A stretch of 64,000 bases of DNA from Streptomyces resistomycificus (GTDB lineage: Bacteria > Actinomycetota > Actinomycetes > Streptomycetales > Streptomycetaceae), in contig NZ_KQ948988.1 of the NCBI RefSeq assembly GCF_001514265.1, positions 124,001 through 188,000 on the forward strand, written 5' to 3'. The notes below the pieces were generated by a model that was given only the letters and a program-made list of their open reading frames with translations, was not told where the DNA came from and did not search any database. The translations under genes and the position numbers were made by a program. This document shows, piece after piece, positions 8,330 to 16,398 of the stretch (its first letter is position 1; the number at the start of each line of letters is the position of its first letter).

Positions 8330-9546
8330 TTGTTGCCTCCGTCGAAGTGCGGGTTCTCCCAGATGACCGTCGCGCCCATGCCGAAGCCGACACACATGGT
8401 GTTCAGGCCGTAGCGGACGTGCGGCTGTTCCTCGAACTGGCGGGCCAGCTGCGTCATCAGGCGGACGCCGGAGGAGGCCAGCGGGTGACCGAAGGCGATG
8501 GCGCCGCCGTACTGGTTGACGCGCTCGTCGTCGTCCGCGATGCCGTAGTGGTCCAGGAAGGCCAGGACCTGGACGGCGAAGGCCTCGTTGATCTCGAACA
8601 GGCCGATGTCGGAGATGGACAGGCCCGCCTGTGCGAGGGCCTTCTCGGTGGCCGGGATCGGGCCGTAGCCCATGACCTCCGGCTCGACACCCGCGAAGGA
8701 GTAGGAGACCAGGCGCATCTTGACCGGCAGGTTGTTCTCGCGCGCGAAGTCCTCGGACGCGATCAGCGAGGCGGTGGCGCCGTCGTTCAGACCGGCCGCA
8801 TTACCGGCGGTTACCCGGCCGTGGACGCGGAAGGGGGTCTTGAGGCCGGAGAGGTTCTCCAGCGTGGTGCCCGGGCGCATCGGCTCGTCGGCGGTGACCA
8901 GGCCCCAGCCCGTCTCACCGGCCTCCGGGTTGGTGCGGCGCACCGAGATCGGCACCAGGTCGGCCTGGATCTTGCCGTTGGCGTACGCCTTGGCGGCCTT
9001 CTCCTGCGAGCGCACGGCGTACTCGTCGGCGCGCTGCTTGGTGATCTGCGGGTAGCGGTCGTGCAGGTTCTCCGCGGTCATGCCCATGAACAGGGCCGAC
9101 TCGTCGACCAGCTTCTCGCTGACGAACCGCGGGTTCGGGTCGACGCCCTCGCCCATCGGGTGGCGGCCCATGTGCTCGACACCGCCGGCGACGGCGATGT
9201 CGTACGCGCCGAAGGCGACGGAGCCGGCGACCGAGGTGACGGCGGTCAGGGCGCCGGCGCACATGCGGTCGATGGAGTAGCCGGGGACCGACTGGGGGAG
9301 ACCGGCGAGGATGCCGGCCGTACGGCCGATGGTGAGGCCCTGGTCACCGATCTGCGTGGTCGCGGCGATGGCGACCTCGTCGATCTTCTTGGGGTCCAGA
9401 CCGGGGTTGCGGCGCAGCAGCTCCCGGATCGCCTTCACGACGAGGTCGTCGGCGCGGGTCTCGTGGTAGATGCCCTTCGGGCCCGCCTTGCCGAACGGGG
9501 TGCGGACGCCGTCGACGAAGACGACGTCCCTGACGGTACGAGGCAC
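8326..9546 (-). CDS. fadA: Acetyl-CoA acyltransferase (thiolase, beta-oxidation)
   Basis: Thiolase of 406 residues that cleaves 3-ketoacyl-CoA with CoA, partner of the downstream FadB-like protein. The nucleophile Cys is in DRMCAGALTA (about residue 92). The His motif AFGHPLASSG and the C-terminal general base in NTMCVGFGMG are intact, though the usual GHPxGxSG and CxGGG forms vary slightly. The GTG at 9546 follows TGGAGGAG with good spacing; the longer frame up to 9591 lacks a ribosome site. First gene of a two-gene operon whose upstream region carries a 16-bp palindrome. Confidence 0.93.
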   Translation of the reverse strand: MPRTVRDVVFVDGVRTPFGKAGPKGIYHETRADDLVVKAIRELLRRNPGLDPKKIDEVAIAATTQIGDQGLTIGRTAGILAGLPQSVPGYSIDRMCAGALTAVTSVAGSVAFGAYDIAVAGGVEHMGRHPMGEGVDPNPRFVSEKLVDESALFMGMTAENLHDRYPQITKQRADEYAVRSQEKAAKAYANGKIQADLVPISVRRTNPEAGETGWGLVTADEPMRPGTTLENLSGLKTPFRVHGRVTAGNAAGLNDGATASLIASEDFARENNLPVKMRLVSYSFAGVEPEVMGYGPIPATEKALAQAGLSISDIGLFEINEAFAVQVLAFLDHYGIADDDERVNQYGGAIAFGHPLASSGVRLMTQLARQFEEQPHVRYGLNTMCVGFGMGATVIWENPHFDGGNK

Positions 9547-9594
9547 GATGGCTCTCCTCCAGATGCGGGATGGCACTACTGCGACGCGCAACCG

Positions 9595-9610
9595 CTGAGC
9601 GCGCGCTCAG
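9595..9610. promoter_or_regulatory. 16-bp palindrome, candidate operator for the fadA-fadB operon
   Basis: CTGAGCGCGCGCTCAG is a perfect palindrome 49 bases upstream of the thiolase GTG. Its size and symmetry suit a TetR-family fatty-acid or acyl-CoA regulator. No such regulator gene lies in this window, so the ligand and protein are inferred. Confidence 0.55.
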
Positions 9611-9669
9611 GACCCATGCTACTTATGGGTAACCAAGCTGCCCAGTCCCGGAGGCGGGAGCGGCGAAGG

Positions 9670-10698
9670 TCACATCCGCGGGGGAGCCGTCGAACCCCTC
9701 GGGGTGAGCACCGGAGTGGGCACCGGATGCGACCCGGGCCCCTCTCCCGTGATCAGTCCGAACAGGGTCCGGGCCGCGTCCGCACCGAATCCGTGCACGT
9801 CATGGCTCATCGCGGACAGTGGCGGGTGGGTGATGCGGCACAGCTGCGAGTCGTCCCAGGCGAGCAGGGAGACGTCGTCCGGAACGCTCAGCCCCATCTC
9901 CGCGGCCACCGACAGGCCGGCCACCGCCATGATGTCGTTGTCGTACACGATGGCCGTCGGCCGGTCCGGGGGAGCCGTCGTCAGCAGCGACCGCGTCGCC
10001 CGTGCCCCCGCCTCCCCGGAGTAGTCCGTGGCCACCTGCCAGGCCCCGGCCAGTTCCAGCGAGCGGGCGGCCTCGTCGAAGGCGGCGGTACGCATCGAGG
10101 TGTGGCCCAGGGCCGCCGCGCCCCCCACCCGGGCGATCCGCCGGTGCCCGAGCGCCGCGAGATACCGCACGGCCTCCGTCACGGCGGTGGCGTCCTCGGT
10201 CCACACGGAGGTGAGACCGCCGGTCAGCGAGGGGTGCCCGACCGCCACCACCGGCATCCCGAGCCGCTCGACGGCGGCCACCCGGGGATCGTCCACCCGG
10301 AAGTCGACGAGGAGCGAACCGCCGATCTGCCGCCCGCGCCACCACGACTCCTGCAGCCCGACCTCCTCCTCCAGGCTCCGCACCAGCCGCAGCAGGAGCG
10401 AGCAGGAGTGCTCGGTCAGCACGCTCTCCACGCCCGAGACGAACTCCATGTAGAAGGGCTCGAGACCGATCTGCCGGGCGGGCCGGCAGATCGCCAGCCC
10501 CACCACGTCCACCCGTGAGCCGGCCAGTGTCCGCGCGGTCAGGCTCGGGGCCCACCCTAGTTCCCGCGCCGCCCGGAAGATCCGGTCCCGGGTGGCCTCC
10601 GACAGTCCCGGCTTGCGGTTGAAGGCGAGGGACACGGCACCCTTGGACACGCCTGCGCGCGCGGCGACGTCCTTGATGGTGACGCGGGGGATGGTCAT
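9670..10698 (-). CDS. LacI-family transcriptional regulator (mannoside locus)
   Basis: 342-residue repressor with an N-terminal LacI helix-turn-helix (VTIKDVAARAGVSKGAVSLAF, about 7-27), a hinge helix and a periplasmic-binding-like sensor domain from about 60 to the end. Its ATG overlaps the stop of the GH2 beta-mannosidase gene (ATGA), so enzyme and regulator are made from one transcript and the operon probably autoregulates. Likely targets are the palindromes in the 13065-13216 divergent promoter region, controlling both the beta-mannosidase and the ABC importer. The inducer is unknown; a manno-oligosaccharide is inferred from the neighbours. Confidence 0.88.
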   Translation of the reverse strand: MTIPRVTIKDVAARAGVSKGAVSLAFNRKPGLSEATRDRIFRAARELGWAPSLTARTLAGSRVDVVGLAICRPARQIGLEPFYMEFVSGVESVLTEHSCSLLLRLVRSLEEEVGLQESWWRGRQIGGSLLVDFRVDDPRVAAVERLGMPVVAVGHPSLTGGLTSVWTEDATAVTEAVRYLAALGHRRIARVGGAAALGHTSMRTAAFDEAARSLELAGAWQVATDYSGEAGARATRSLLTTAPPDRPTAIVYDNDIMAVAGLSVAAEMGLSVPDDVSLLAWDDSQLCRITHPPLSAMSHDVHGFGADAARTLFGLITGEGPGSHPVPTPVLTPRGSTAPPRM

Positions 10699-13064
10699 CG
10701 GCTGGGCTCCATGCAGTACAGGGCGGAGCGGGCGGCTTCCGCGTCAGGAGTCTTCCAGCCCGCGACCCCGATGGTCACCCGCTCGCCGGGCAGCAGCGTG
10801 AGGAGTCCCCGGTCGGCCCGCGCCGCCGGGTCCAGCCGGTCGGCCTGCAACAGCAGGTCCCGTACCAGGGTGTGAGCCGTCACCTCGATCCCGCCCGGCA
10901 CGAGCGCCACGGCGAACTCCGGTCGGGGGTAGGGCACGTCGCGATCCGGCATAGGGAAGTGGAGGGCGCGCAACCCGTCCACGTCCGCGACGAGGAACTC
11001 CTTGGGGCCGACGGGCTCCAGCTCACGGGGAACGGCCACGTCGGCCACGGACCGCCCCTCGGCGGCGAACTCCACTCGGACCGAACCGATCACGCCACCT
11101 TCGACGGACATCCGGCGCAGCACCAGGATGCCCGACCACACGTCCGCCGCCTGGTTCACGGCGGCCACGACCCGCACCGGCCCCCGCGCCTGAAGGGTGA
11201 GCAGACGGTCCGCGTACAGCCGCCGCAGCTCGTGGTACAGCGGCTTCTCCCGCCCGTCCCCGTCGATCGCCGCCCACGAGGTGACCGGCCAGCAGTCGTT
11301 GAGCTGCCAGACCACCGTGCCCGCGCACACCGGCCAGTGCGACCGCCAGTGTTCGATCCCGGCGGCCACGGCCCGCGCCTGGTTGACCTGCGTGAGGTAG
11401 TGCCAGCGGTCGAAGTCCCCCTCGGGCACGGCGAAGTGACGTGCCAGCCCGCGCTCCAGCTTGCCGTTGCCGTCGTCCGCCTTCTGGTGGTGCAGCACAC
11501 CGGGCGAGTCGGGTGCCAGTTCCTCGCCCGGCAGGGCCCGCCGCAGGGTGGCGTGGGCGGGCGGTGCCTGCCAGCCGAACTCGGCGACAAACCGCGGCAC
11601 ATGGAGCCGGTAGTCGGCGTAGTCGTCCCGGTTCCAGACCTCCCACGAGTGGTGCGTGCCGTGCGCCGGATCGTTCGGATGGCGGTCCCACGACCCTGAC
11701 CACGGACTGCCCGCCGTATAGGGCCGGGCCGGATCCGACTCGGCCACCACGCGCGGCAGCACCCCCAGGTAGTACCCCTCCCCCCAGGAGTCCCCGGCCA
11801 GCCGCTCCTCCCAGCCCCAGTCCCGAAACCCCCACAGGTTCTCGTTGTTGCCGTTCCACAGCACCAGCGACGGATGTGGCATCAGCCGGACGACGTTCTC
11901 GCGCGCCTCCGCCTCGACCTCGCCCCGCAGCGGCTGTTCCTCCGGGTAGGCCGCGCAGGCGAACGGGAAGTCCTGCCAGACCAGCAGCCCGAGTTCGTCA
12001 CAGGCGTCGTAGAAGTCCTCGCTCTCGTAGATCCCCCCGCCCCAGACACGTACGAGGTCCACGTGCGCGTCGGCTGCCTGCCGCAGCCGTTCCCGGTAGC
12101 GCTCGCGGGTGATCCGGGACGGGAACACGTCGTCCGGGATCCAGTTCACGCCCCGCGCGAAGAGCCGCTCACCGTTGACGACGAGGGTGAACCCGGTGCC
12201 GTGCGCGTCCGGCCGCCGGTCCAGCCCGACGCTCCGGAAGCCGATCCGCCGCCGCCACGAGTCCAGCGGCCGCTCCTCGTGCAGCAGCGTCAACTCCACG
12301 CCATACAGCGGCTGTTCACCGTATCCGCGAGGCCACCACAGCCGCGCGTCCGGCACTTCCAGCCGTACCGACCCCCGCGTCCCGTCGAGGTCCGCGCGCA
12401 CCCGCACCCCGCCGACGGTCGCCTCCACGGCGAGCTCCGCCTCCACCCGGGTCCGCTCGACGTCGAGGTGCAACTCGACGAGCCCCACCCCGTCCTCGAC
12501 GGTCACCACCGGCCGGACCCGCGCGATCCTGGCCGTCGACCACTGCTCCAGCCGCACCGGCCGCCAGATCCCGGCCGTGACGAGGGTCGGTCCCCAGTCC
12601 CAGCCGAAGGAGCAGGCCATCTTGCGGATGTACTGGTAGGGCTCGGCGTAGGCGGCCGGCCTCTCACCCAGCTGGCCGCGCACGGCCTCCGCCTCGGCGT
12701 ACGCGGACACGAACCGCACCGACAGCCGCCCGGCGAGCCCGGTCACGTCGAAGCGGTAGGAGCGGTGCATGTTCCTGGTGCGGCCCAGCGGTCGGCCGTC
12801 GAGCAGGATCTCGGCCGCGGTGTCGAGGCCGTCGAAGACGAGGTCGGTCTGCTCGTGGCCGTCGCGCGCCGCGAGCTCGCACTCGTACGTCCACTCCCGC
12901 CGCCCCACCCAGGCCACCGCCCTCTCGTCGCATCCGAGAAAGGGGTCCGGGATCACCCCCGCCGCCAGCAGGTCGGTGTGCACACAGCCCGGCACCGAGG
13001 CCGGCAGCGCGTCCCCCTCGTGCCTCAGGATCCAGCCCTCGGTGAGCGGTGTGGCCTCCAGCAT
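10695..13064 (-). CDS. Beta-mannosidase, GH2 family
   Basis: 789-residue exo-glycosidase without a signal peptide, so probably cytoplasmic, releasing mannose from imported beta-mannosides. It starts with the jelly-roll sugar-binding domain (to about 180), then an immunoglobulin-like domain and a TIM barrel. FARGVNWIPDDVFPS, VRVWGGGIYESEDFYD and LWNGNNENLW (acid/base Glu in the NNEN motif) are beta-mannosidase signatures; FVAEFGWQAPP holds the nucleophile Glu. The ATG at 13064 is chosen over the GTG at 13070 because AGGGAG is 5 bases before the ATG. Coupled to the LacI gene and divergent from the ABC importer. Confidence 0.9.
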   Translation of the reverse strand: MLEATPLTEGWILRHEGDALPASVPGCVHTDLLAAGVIPDPFLGCDERAVAWVGRREWTYECELAARDGHEQTDLVFDGLDTAAEILLDGRPLGRTRNMHRSYRFDVTGLAGRLSVRFVSAYAEAEAVRGQLGERPAAYAEPYQYIRKMACSFGWDWGPTLVTAGIWRPVRLEQWSTARIARVRPVVTVEDGVGLVELHLDVERTRVEAELAVEATVGGVRVRADLDGTRGSVRLEVPDARLWWPRGYGEQPLYGVELTLLHEERPLDSWRRRIGFRSVGLDRRPDAHGTGFTLVVNGERLFARGVNWIPDDVFPSRITRERYRERLRQAADAHVDLVRVWGGGIYESEDFYDACDELGLLVWQDFPFACAAYPEEQPLRGEVEAEARENVVRLMPHPSLVLWNGNNENLWGFRDWGWEERLAGDSWGEGYYLGVLPRVVAESDPARPYTAGSPWSGSWDRHPNDPAHGTHHSWEVWNRDDYADYRLHVPRFVAEFGWQAPPAHATLRRALPGEELAPDSPGVLHHQKADDGNGKLERGLARHFAVPEGDFDRWHYLTQVNQARAVAAGIEHWRSHWPVCAGTVVWQLNDCWPVTSWAAIDGDGREKPLYHELRRLYADRLLTLQARGPVRVVAAVNQAADVWSGILVLRRMSVEGGVIGSVRVEFAAEGRSVADVAVPRELEPVGPKEFLVADVDGLRALHFPMPDRDVPYPRPEFAVALVPGGIEVTAHTLVRDLLLQADRLDPAARADRGLLTLLPGERVTIGVAGWKTPDAEAARSALYCMEPSR

Positions 13065-13073
13065 CCGCACTCC

Positions 13074-13087
13074 CTAAACCGTTTCAG
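13074..13087. promoter_or_regulatory. Candidate LacI-type operator 1
   Basis: The core AAACCGTTT within CTAAACCGTTTCAG is symmetric except at its centre and lies directly upstream of the beta-mannosidase start. The size fits a LacI-family site. Confidence 0.5.
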
Positions 13088-13130
13088 GCCCGCAGGCGGT
13101 CAACTCTTCACAGCCTTGGCGAAATAGGGA

Positions 13131-13144
13131 CTTTACCGGTTAAG
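13131..13144. promoter_or_regulatory. Candidate LacI-type operator 2
   Basis: CTTTACCGGTTAAG is a 14-bp palindrome with one mismatched pair and a central CG, as LacI-family operators usually have. An AAGCGCT element follows at 13146-13152. The site lies between the divergent beta-mannosidase and binding-protein genes. Confidence 0.5.
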
Positions 13145-13216
13145 AAAGCGCTGCCAGAGTGCCGAATCAGCCAACCCCGCAAGTGCTCGTCCGTCCCTAC
13201 AACGGAGCTGATGCAC

Positions 13217-14530
13217 ATGAACCGCCGTCACACCCTCGCCCTGGCCGTGGCCGCCGCCCTGCTGATCCCCGGATGCACCGGTACCGGAGGCACGACGAAG
13301 GGCGCGGACGCCAAGGCGCCCGACGATCCCTCGAAGGTCAGCGGCACCATCAAGGTCCTCACCGTGCGGACCGACCTCGTGCAGGACGGCACGATGAAGA
13401 AGTACGCCGCCGAGTTCAACAAGACCTACCCGAAGGTCAACGTCGAGTTCGAGGGACTCACCAACTACGAGTCCGAAGTCAAGATCCGTATGAACACGGA
13501 GAACTACGGCGATGTGCTGCTGATCCCCGCGGTCATCAAGAAGAGCGACTACCCGAGGTTCTTCGCCTCGCTGGGCACGCAGGCGGAGCGCAGCGAGAAG
13601 TTCCGCTTCACCGACTTCACCACCGTCGACGGCAAGGTCTACGGGCAGACCACGAACGGCGGCAGCCCGGGATTCGTCTACAACAAGCGGGTCTGGAAGG
13701 AGGCCGGGATCACCGAATGGCCCACCACCCCGGCCGAGTTCCTCGCCGCCCTCAAGGCCGTCAAGGCCAAGACGGACGCCGTCCCGTACTACACCAACTT
13801 CGCGGCCGGCTGGACGCTGACCTCCTGGACGTACGTCAACGGCTCGGTCCACTGCGACACCAAGGCGACCGACAAGCTGGCCGAGGGCGACCCGTGGGCG
13901 CAGGGCGCCGACCTGCGGGTGGCCGACACCCTGCTCCACGACACCGTGAAGGCGGGCCTCGTCGAGAAGGACCCCACCACCAGCAACTGGGAGGAGTCCA
14001 AGCCCAGGACGGCCAAGGGTGAGATCGCCACGCAGTGGCTCGGCACCTGGGCGATCGTCCAGTTCCAGGCCGCCGCGAAGAAGGCCGGGGTAAACCCCGA
14101 CGACATCGGCTTCATGCCCTTCCCGGCCCAGGTGGACGGCAAGTTCTGCGCGGTCGTGAGCCCCGACTACCACCAGGCCGTCAACGTCCACTCGAAGCAC
14201 AAGGAGGCGGCCCGCGCCTGGATCGACTGGTTCACCGAGAAGTCGGGCTACGTGCGGGACAACCTCGCCATCTCCCCGCTCAAGGACGCCCCCCTGCCCG
14301 ACGTGATGCGGCCCTACGAGGAGGCGGGCGTGCGGTTCATAGAGGTCGACGACACCAAGGGTGCCCAGGTCAAGAACATCGACAACCAGTCCGAGGTCGG
14401 CATCTACGCCCCCGAGTACCGCCAGAACCTCGTGGACCTGGCCCGCGGCGCGCGCAAGGGCAGCCTCGACTCCTTCTTCGCCGACCTCAGCAAGCGCTGG
14501 GCCGAGGCGCGTGAGAGCGCGGGGTCCTGA
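13217..14530 (+). CDS. Sugar ABC transporter substrate-binding lipoprotein
   Basis: 437-residue extracellular solute-binding protein (family 1). The n- and h-regions MNRRHTLALAVAAALLIPGC end in a lipobox with the lipidated Cys near residue 20. The mature part has the two-lobe binding-protein pattern, including VLLIPAV and GFVYNKRVWKEAGI. I chose the ATG at 13217 because GGAG is 9 bases upstream; the ATG at 13211 is too close to it. The gene overlaps the first permease by one base. Divergent promoter shared with the GH2/LacI operon suggests uptake of beta-mannosides or related oligosaccharides. Confidence 0.9.
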   Translation: MNRRHTLALAVAAALLIPGCTGTGGTTKGADAKAPDDPSKVSGTIKVLTVRTDLVQDGTMKKYAAEFNKTYPKVNVEFEGLTNYESEVKIRMNTENYGDVLLIPAVIKKSDYPRFFASLGTQAERSEKFRFTDFTTVDGKVYGQTTNGGSPGFVYNKRVWKEAGITEWPTTPAEFLAALKAVKAKTDAVPYYTNFAAGWTLTSWTYVNGSVHCDTKATDKLAEGDPWAQGADLRVADTLLHDTVKAGLVEKDPTTSNWEESKPRTAKGEIATQWLGTWAIVQFQAAAKKAGVNPDDIGFMPFPAQVDGKFCAVVSPDYHQAVNVHSKHKEAARAWIDWFTEKSGYVRDNLAISPLKDAPLPDVMRPYEEAGVRFIEVDDTKGAQVKNIDNQSEVGIYAPEYRQNLVDLARGARKGSLDSFFADLSKRWAEARESAGS

Positions 14531-15483
14531 TGACGGACACCACCGAGAAGGCGGCAGTGAAGACCGCCACGGGGGCGGCGCCGGCCGCCCCCGCCCCGGC
14601 GCCCGCCCCACGCGGAACACGCGTGTGGCGGGGAGTCACCCCCTGGCTCTTCCTGATCGCCCCGCTCGCCCTGCTGATCGTCTTCACCTACGCGCCGATC
14701 GCCAACATGGTCGCGTACAGCTTCACCGACTGGGACGGGGTGAGCCCCGAACTGCACTACACGGGTGCCGAGAACTACACGGAGATCTTCACCCGGGAGG
14801 ACCTCTTCCGGGTCTTCTTCGTCAGCGGCTACTACCTCGCCGCCTCGGCCGTCCAGATCGTCGCCGCGCTGTACTTCGCGACCGTCCTGAGCTTCAACGT
14901 CCGCTTCCGGAACTTCTTCAAGGGCGTGCTGTTCTTCCCGTACCTGATCAACGGGGTGGCGATCGGCTTCGTCTTCCTCTACTTCTTCCAGGACGGCGGC
15001 ACCCTCGACTCGGTGCTCGGCCTGCTGGGGCACCACACCGACCACGCCTGGCTCGGCACCCCGGCCTCCGCGAACACCTCGCTCGCCGGCGTCTCGATCT
15101 GGCGCTATCTGGGCCTGAACTTCGTCCTGTTCCTCGGTGCGATCCAGTCCATCCCGGGGGAGCTGTACGAGGCGGCGGAGCTTGACGGCGCCAACCGCTG
15201 GCACCAGTTCCGGTACATCATCGCGCCCGGCATCAAGCCGGTGCTGACCCTGACCGTGATCCTGTCCGTCTCCGGCTCCCTGTCGGCCTTCGAGATCCCG
15301 TACATCATGACCGGCGGGGCGACCGGCACCGAGACCTTCGTGATCCAGACGGTGAACCTGGCCTTCCGGTTCAACAAGACGGGGCTCGCCTCGGCGGCGG
15401 CGGTCGTGCTGCTGCTGATCATCCTGCTGGTGACCTGGATACAGCGGCGCCTCGTCCCCGACGACAAGGTGGACCTCGTATGA
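14530..15483 (+). CDS. Sugar ABC transporter permease (MalF type)
   Basis: 317-residue integral membrane protein with six predicted helices after an Ala/Pro-rich cytoplasmic N terminus. The ATPase-contact loop GELYEAAELDGANRWHQFRY (about 214-233) is the EAA motif of sugar importers. Its ATG uses the last base of the binding-protein stop (TGATG), and its own stop overlaps the next permease by 4 bp, so the three genes form one operon. Confidence 0.92.
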   Translation: MTDTTEKAAVKTATGAAPAAPAPAPAPRGTRVWRGVTPWLFLIAPLALLIVFTYAPIANMVAYSFTDWDGVSPELHYTGAENYTEIFTREDLFRVFFVSGYYLAASAVQIVAALYFATVLSFNVRFRNFFKGVLFFPYLINGVAIGFVFLYFFQDGGTLDSVLGLLGHHTDHAWLGTPASANTSLAGVSIWRYLGLNFVLFLGAIQSIPGELYEAAELDGANRWHQFRYIIAPGIKPVLTLTVILSVSGSLSAFEIPYIMTGGATGTETFVIQTVNLAFRFNKTGLASAAAVVLLLIILLVTWIQRRLVPDDKVDLV

Positions 15484-16310
15484 CCCGCCGTACCGTGGCC
15501 CGGACCTTCGTGTACCTGTCGCTGATCGCCGCGACGGCGGTGGTGCTGCTGCCGCTCGTCGTCGTCCTGCTGACCTCGCTCAAGTCCGAGGAGGAGATGG
15601 CGAACGCGAGCGGCGCACTCGCGCTCCCCGACAACCTGCTGAACTTCCACAACTACGTGACGGCGTTCCGGGACGGCGAGATGCTCTCGGCGTTCGCCAA
15701 CACGGCGGTCATCCTGCTGGTCTCCATCGGCGGCACGGTCCTCATCGGCTCGATGACGGCCTACGCCATCGACCGCTTCACCTTCCGCTTCCGCAAGCTG
15801 GTGGTCGCGCTCTTCCTGATCGCCGCGCTCGTCCCCGGCGTCACCACCCAGGTCGCGACCTTCCAGATCGTCAACAGCTTCGGCATGTTCGACAGCCTGT
15901 GGGCGCCGATCGCGCTCTACATGGGCACGGACATCGTGTCGATCTACATCTTCCTGCAGTTCGTACGGTCCATCCCGGTCTCGCTGGACGAGTCCGCCCG
16001 TCTCGAGGGCGCCAACGCCTTCACGATCTACCGGAAGATCATCTTTCCGCTGCTCAGGCCCGCGATCGCCACCGTCGTGATCGTAAAGGGGATCACCGTC
16101 TACAACGACTTCTACATCCCCTTCCTCTACATGCCCTCCGAGGATCTTGGCGTGATCTCGACGTCGCTGTTCCGCTTCCGCGGGCCGTACGCGGCCCACT
16201 GGGAGGTCATCTCGGCGGGAGCGGTCCTGGTGATCCTGCCGACGCTGATCGTCTTCCTGAGCCTGCAGCGCTTCATCTACAACGGCTTCATGCGGGGAGC
16301 GACCAAGTGA
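15480..16310 (+). CDS. Sugar ABC transporter permease (MalG type)
   Basis: 276-residue membrane protein with six predicted helices and the EAA-type loop SLDESARLEGANAFTIYRK. It completes a binding protein plus two permease importer. No ATP-binding subunit follows; in Streptomyces such systems usually share the MsiK ATPase encoded elsewhere, which I infer here. The operon ends in a short 9-base tandem repeat array. Confidence 0.92.
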   Translation: MTRRTVARTFVYLSLIAATAVVLLPLVVVLLTSLKSEEEMANASGALALPDNLLNFHNYVTAFRDGEMLSAFANTAVILLVSIGGTVLIGSMTAYAIDRFTFRFRKLVVALFLIAALVPGVTTQVATFQIVNSFGMFDSLWAPIALYMGTDIVSIYIFLQFVRSIPVSLDESARLEGANAFTIYRKIIFPLLRPAIATVVIVKGITVYNDFYIPFLYMPSEDLGVISTSLFRFRGPYAAHWEVISAGAVLVILPTLIVFLSLQRFIYNGFMRGATK

Positions 16311-16320
16311 GAGCACGGTA

Positions 16321-16356
16321 GCCCCCGAAGCCCCCGAAGCCCCCGAAGCCCCCGAA
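16321..16356 (+). repeat. Tandem repeat, four copies of a 9-base unit
   Basis: Four exact copies of GCCCCCGAA follow the second permease stop, and a fifth degenerate copy starts at 16357. A direct repeat GTGAGAGCA flanks the array at 16307-16315 and 16363-16371. In one frame the array would read Pro-Glu-Ala repeats, but no gene uses it. It fills the 88-base gap between the permease and rnd stops. Confidence 0.85.
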
Positions 16357-16398
16357 GCCGCCGTGAGAGCAGGACCCCTACGGCGGCTGGGGCGTGCC

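Noticed and set aside
6131-8413. Long plus-strand open frame opposite fadB
   Set aside because: The minus-strand product is an intact FadB-like enzyme. The plus frame is rich in Val/Asp/Leu/Arg with no domain and results from GC bias at codon third positions.
16321-16356. CRISPR-like short repeats
   Set aside because: The 9-base units are contiguous with no spacers, so this is a simple tandem repeat.
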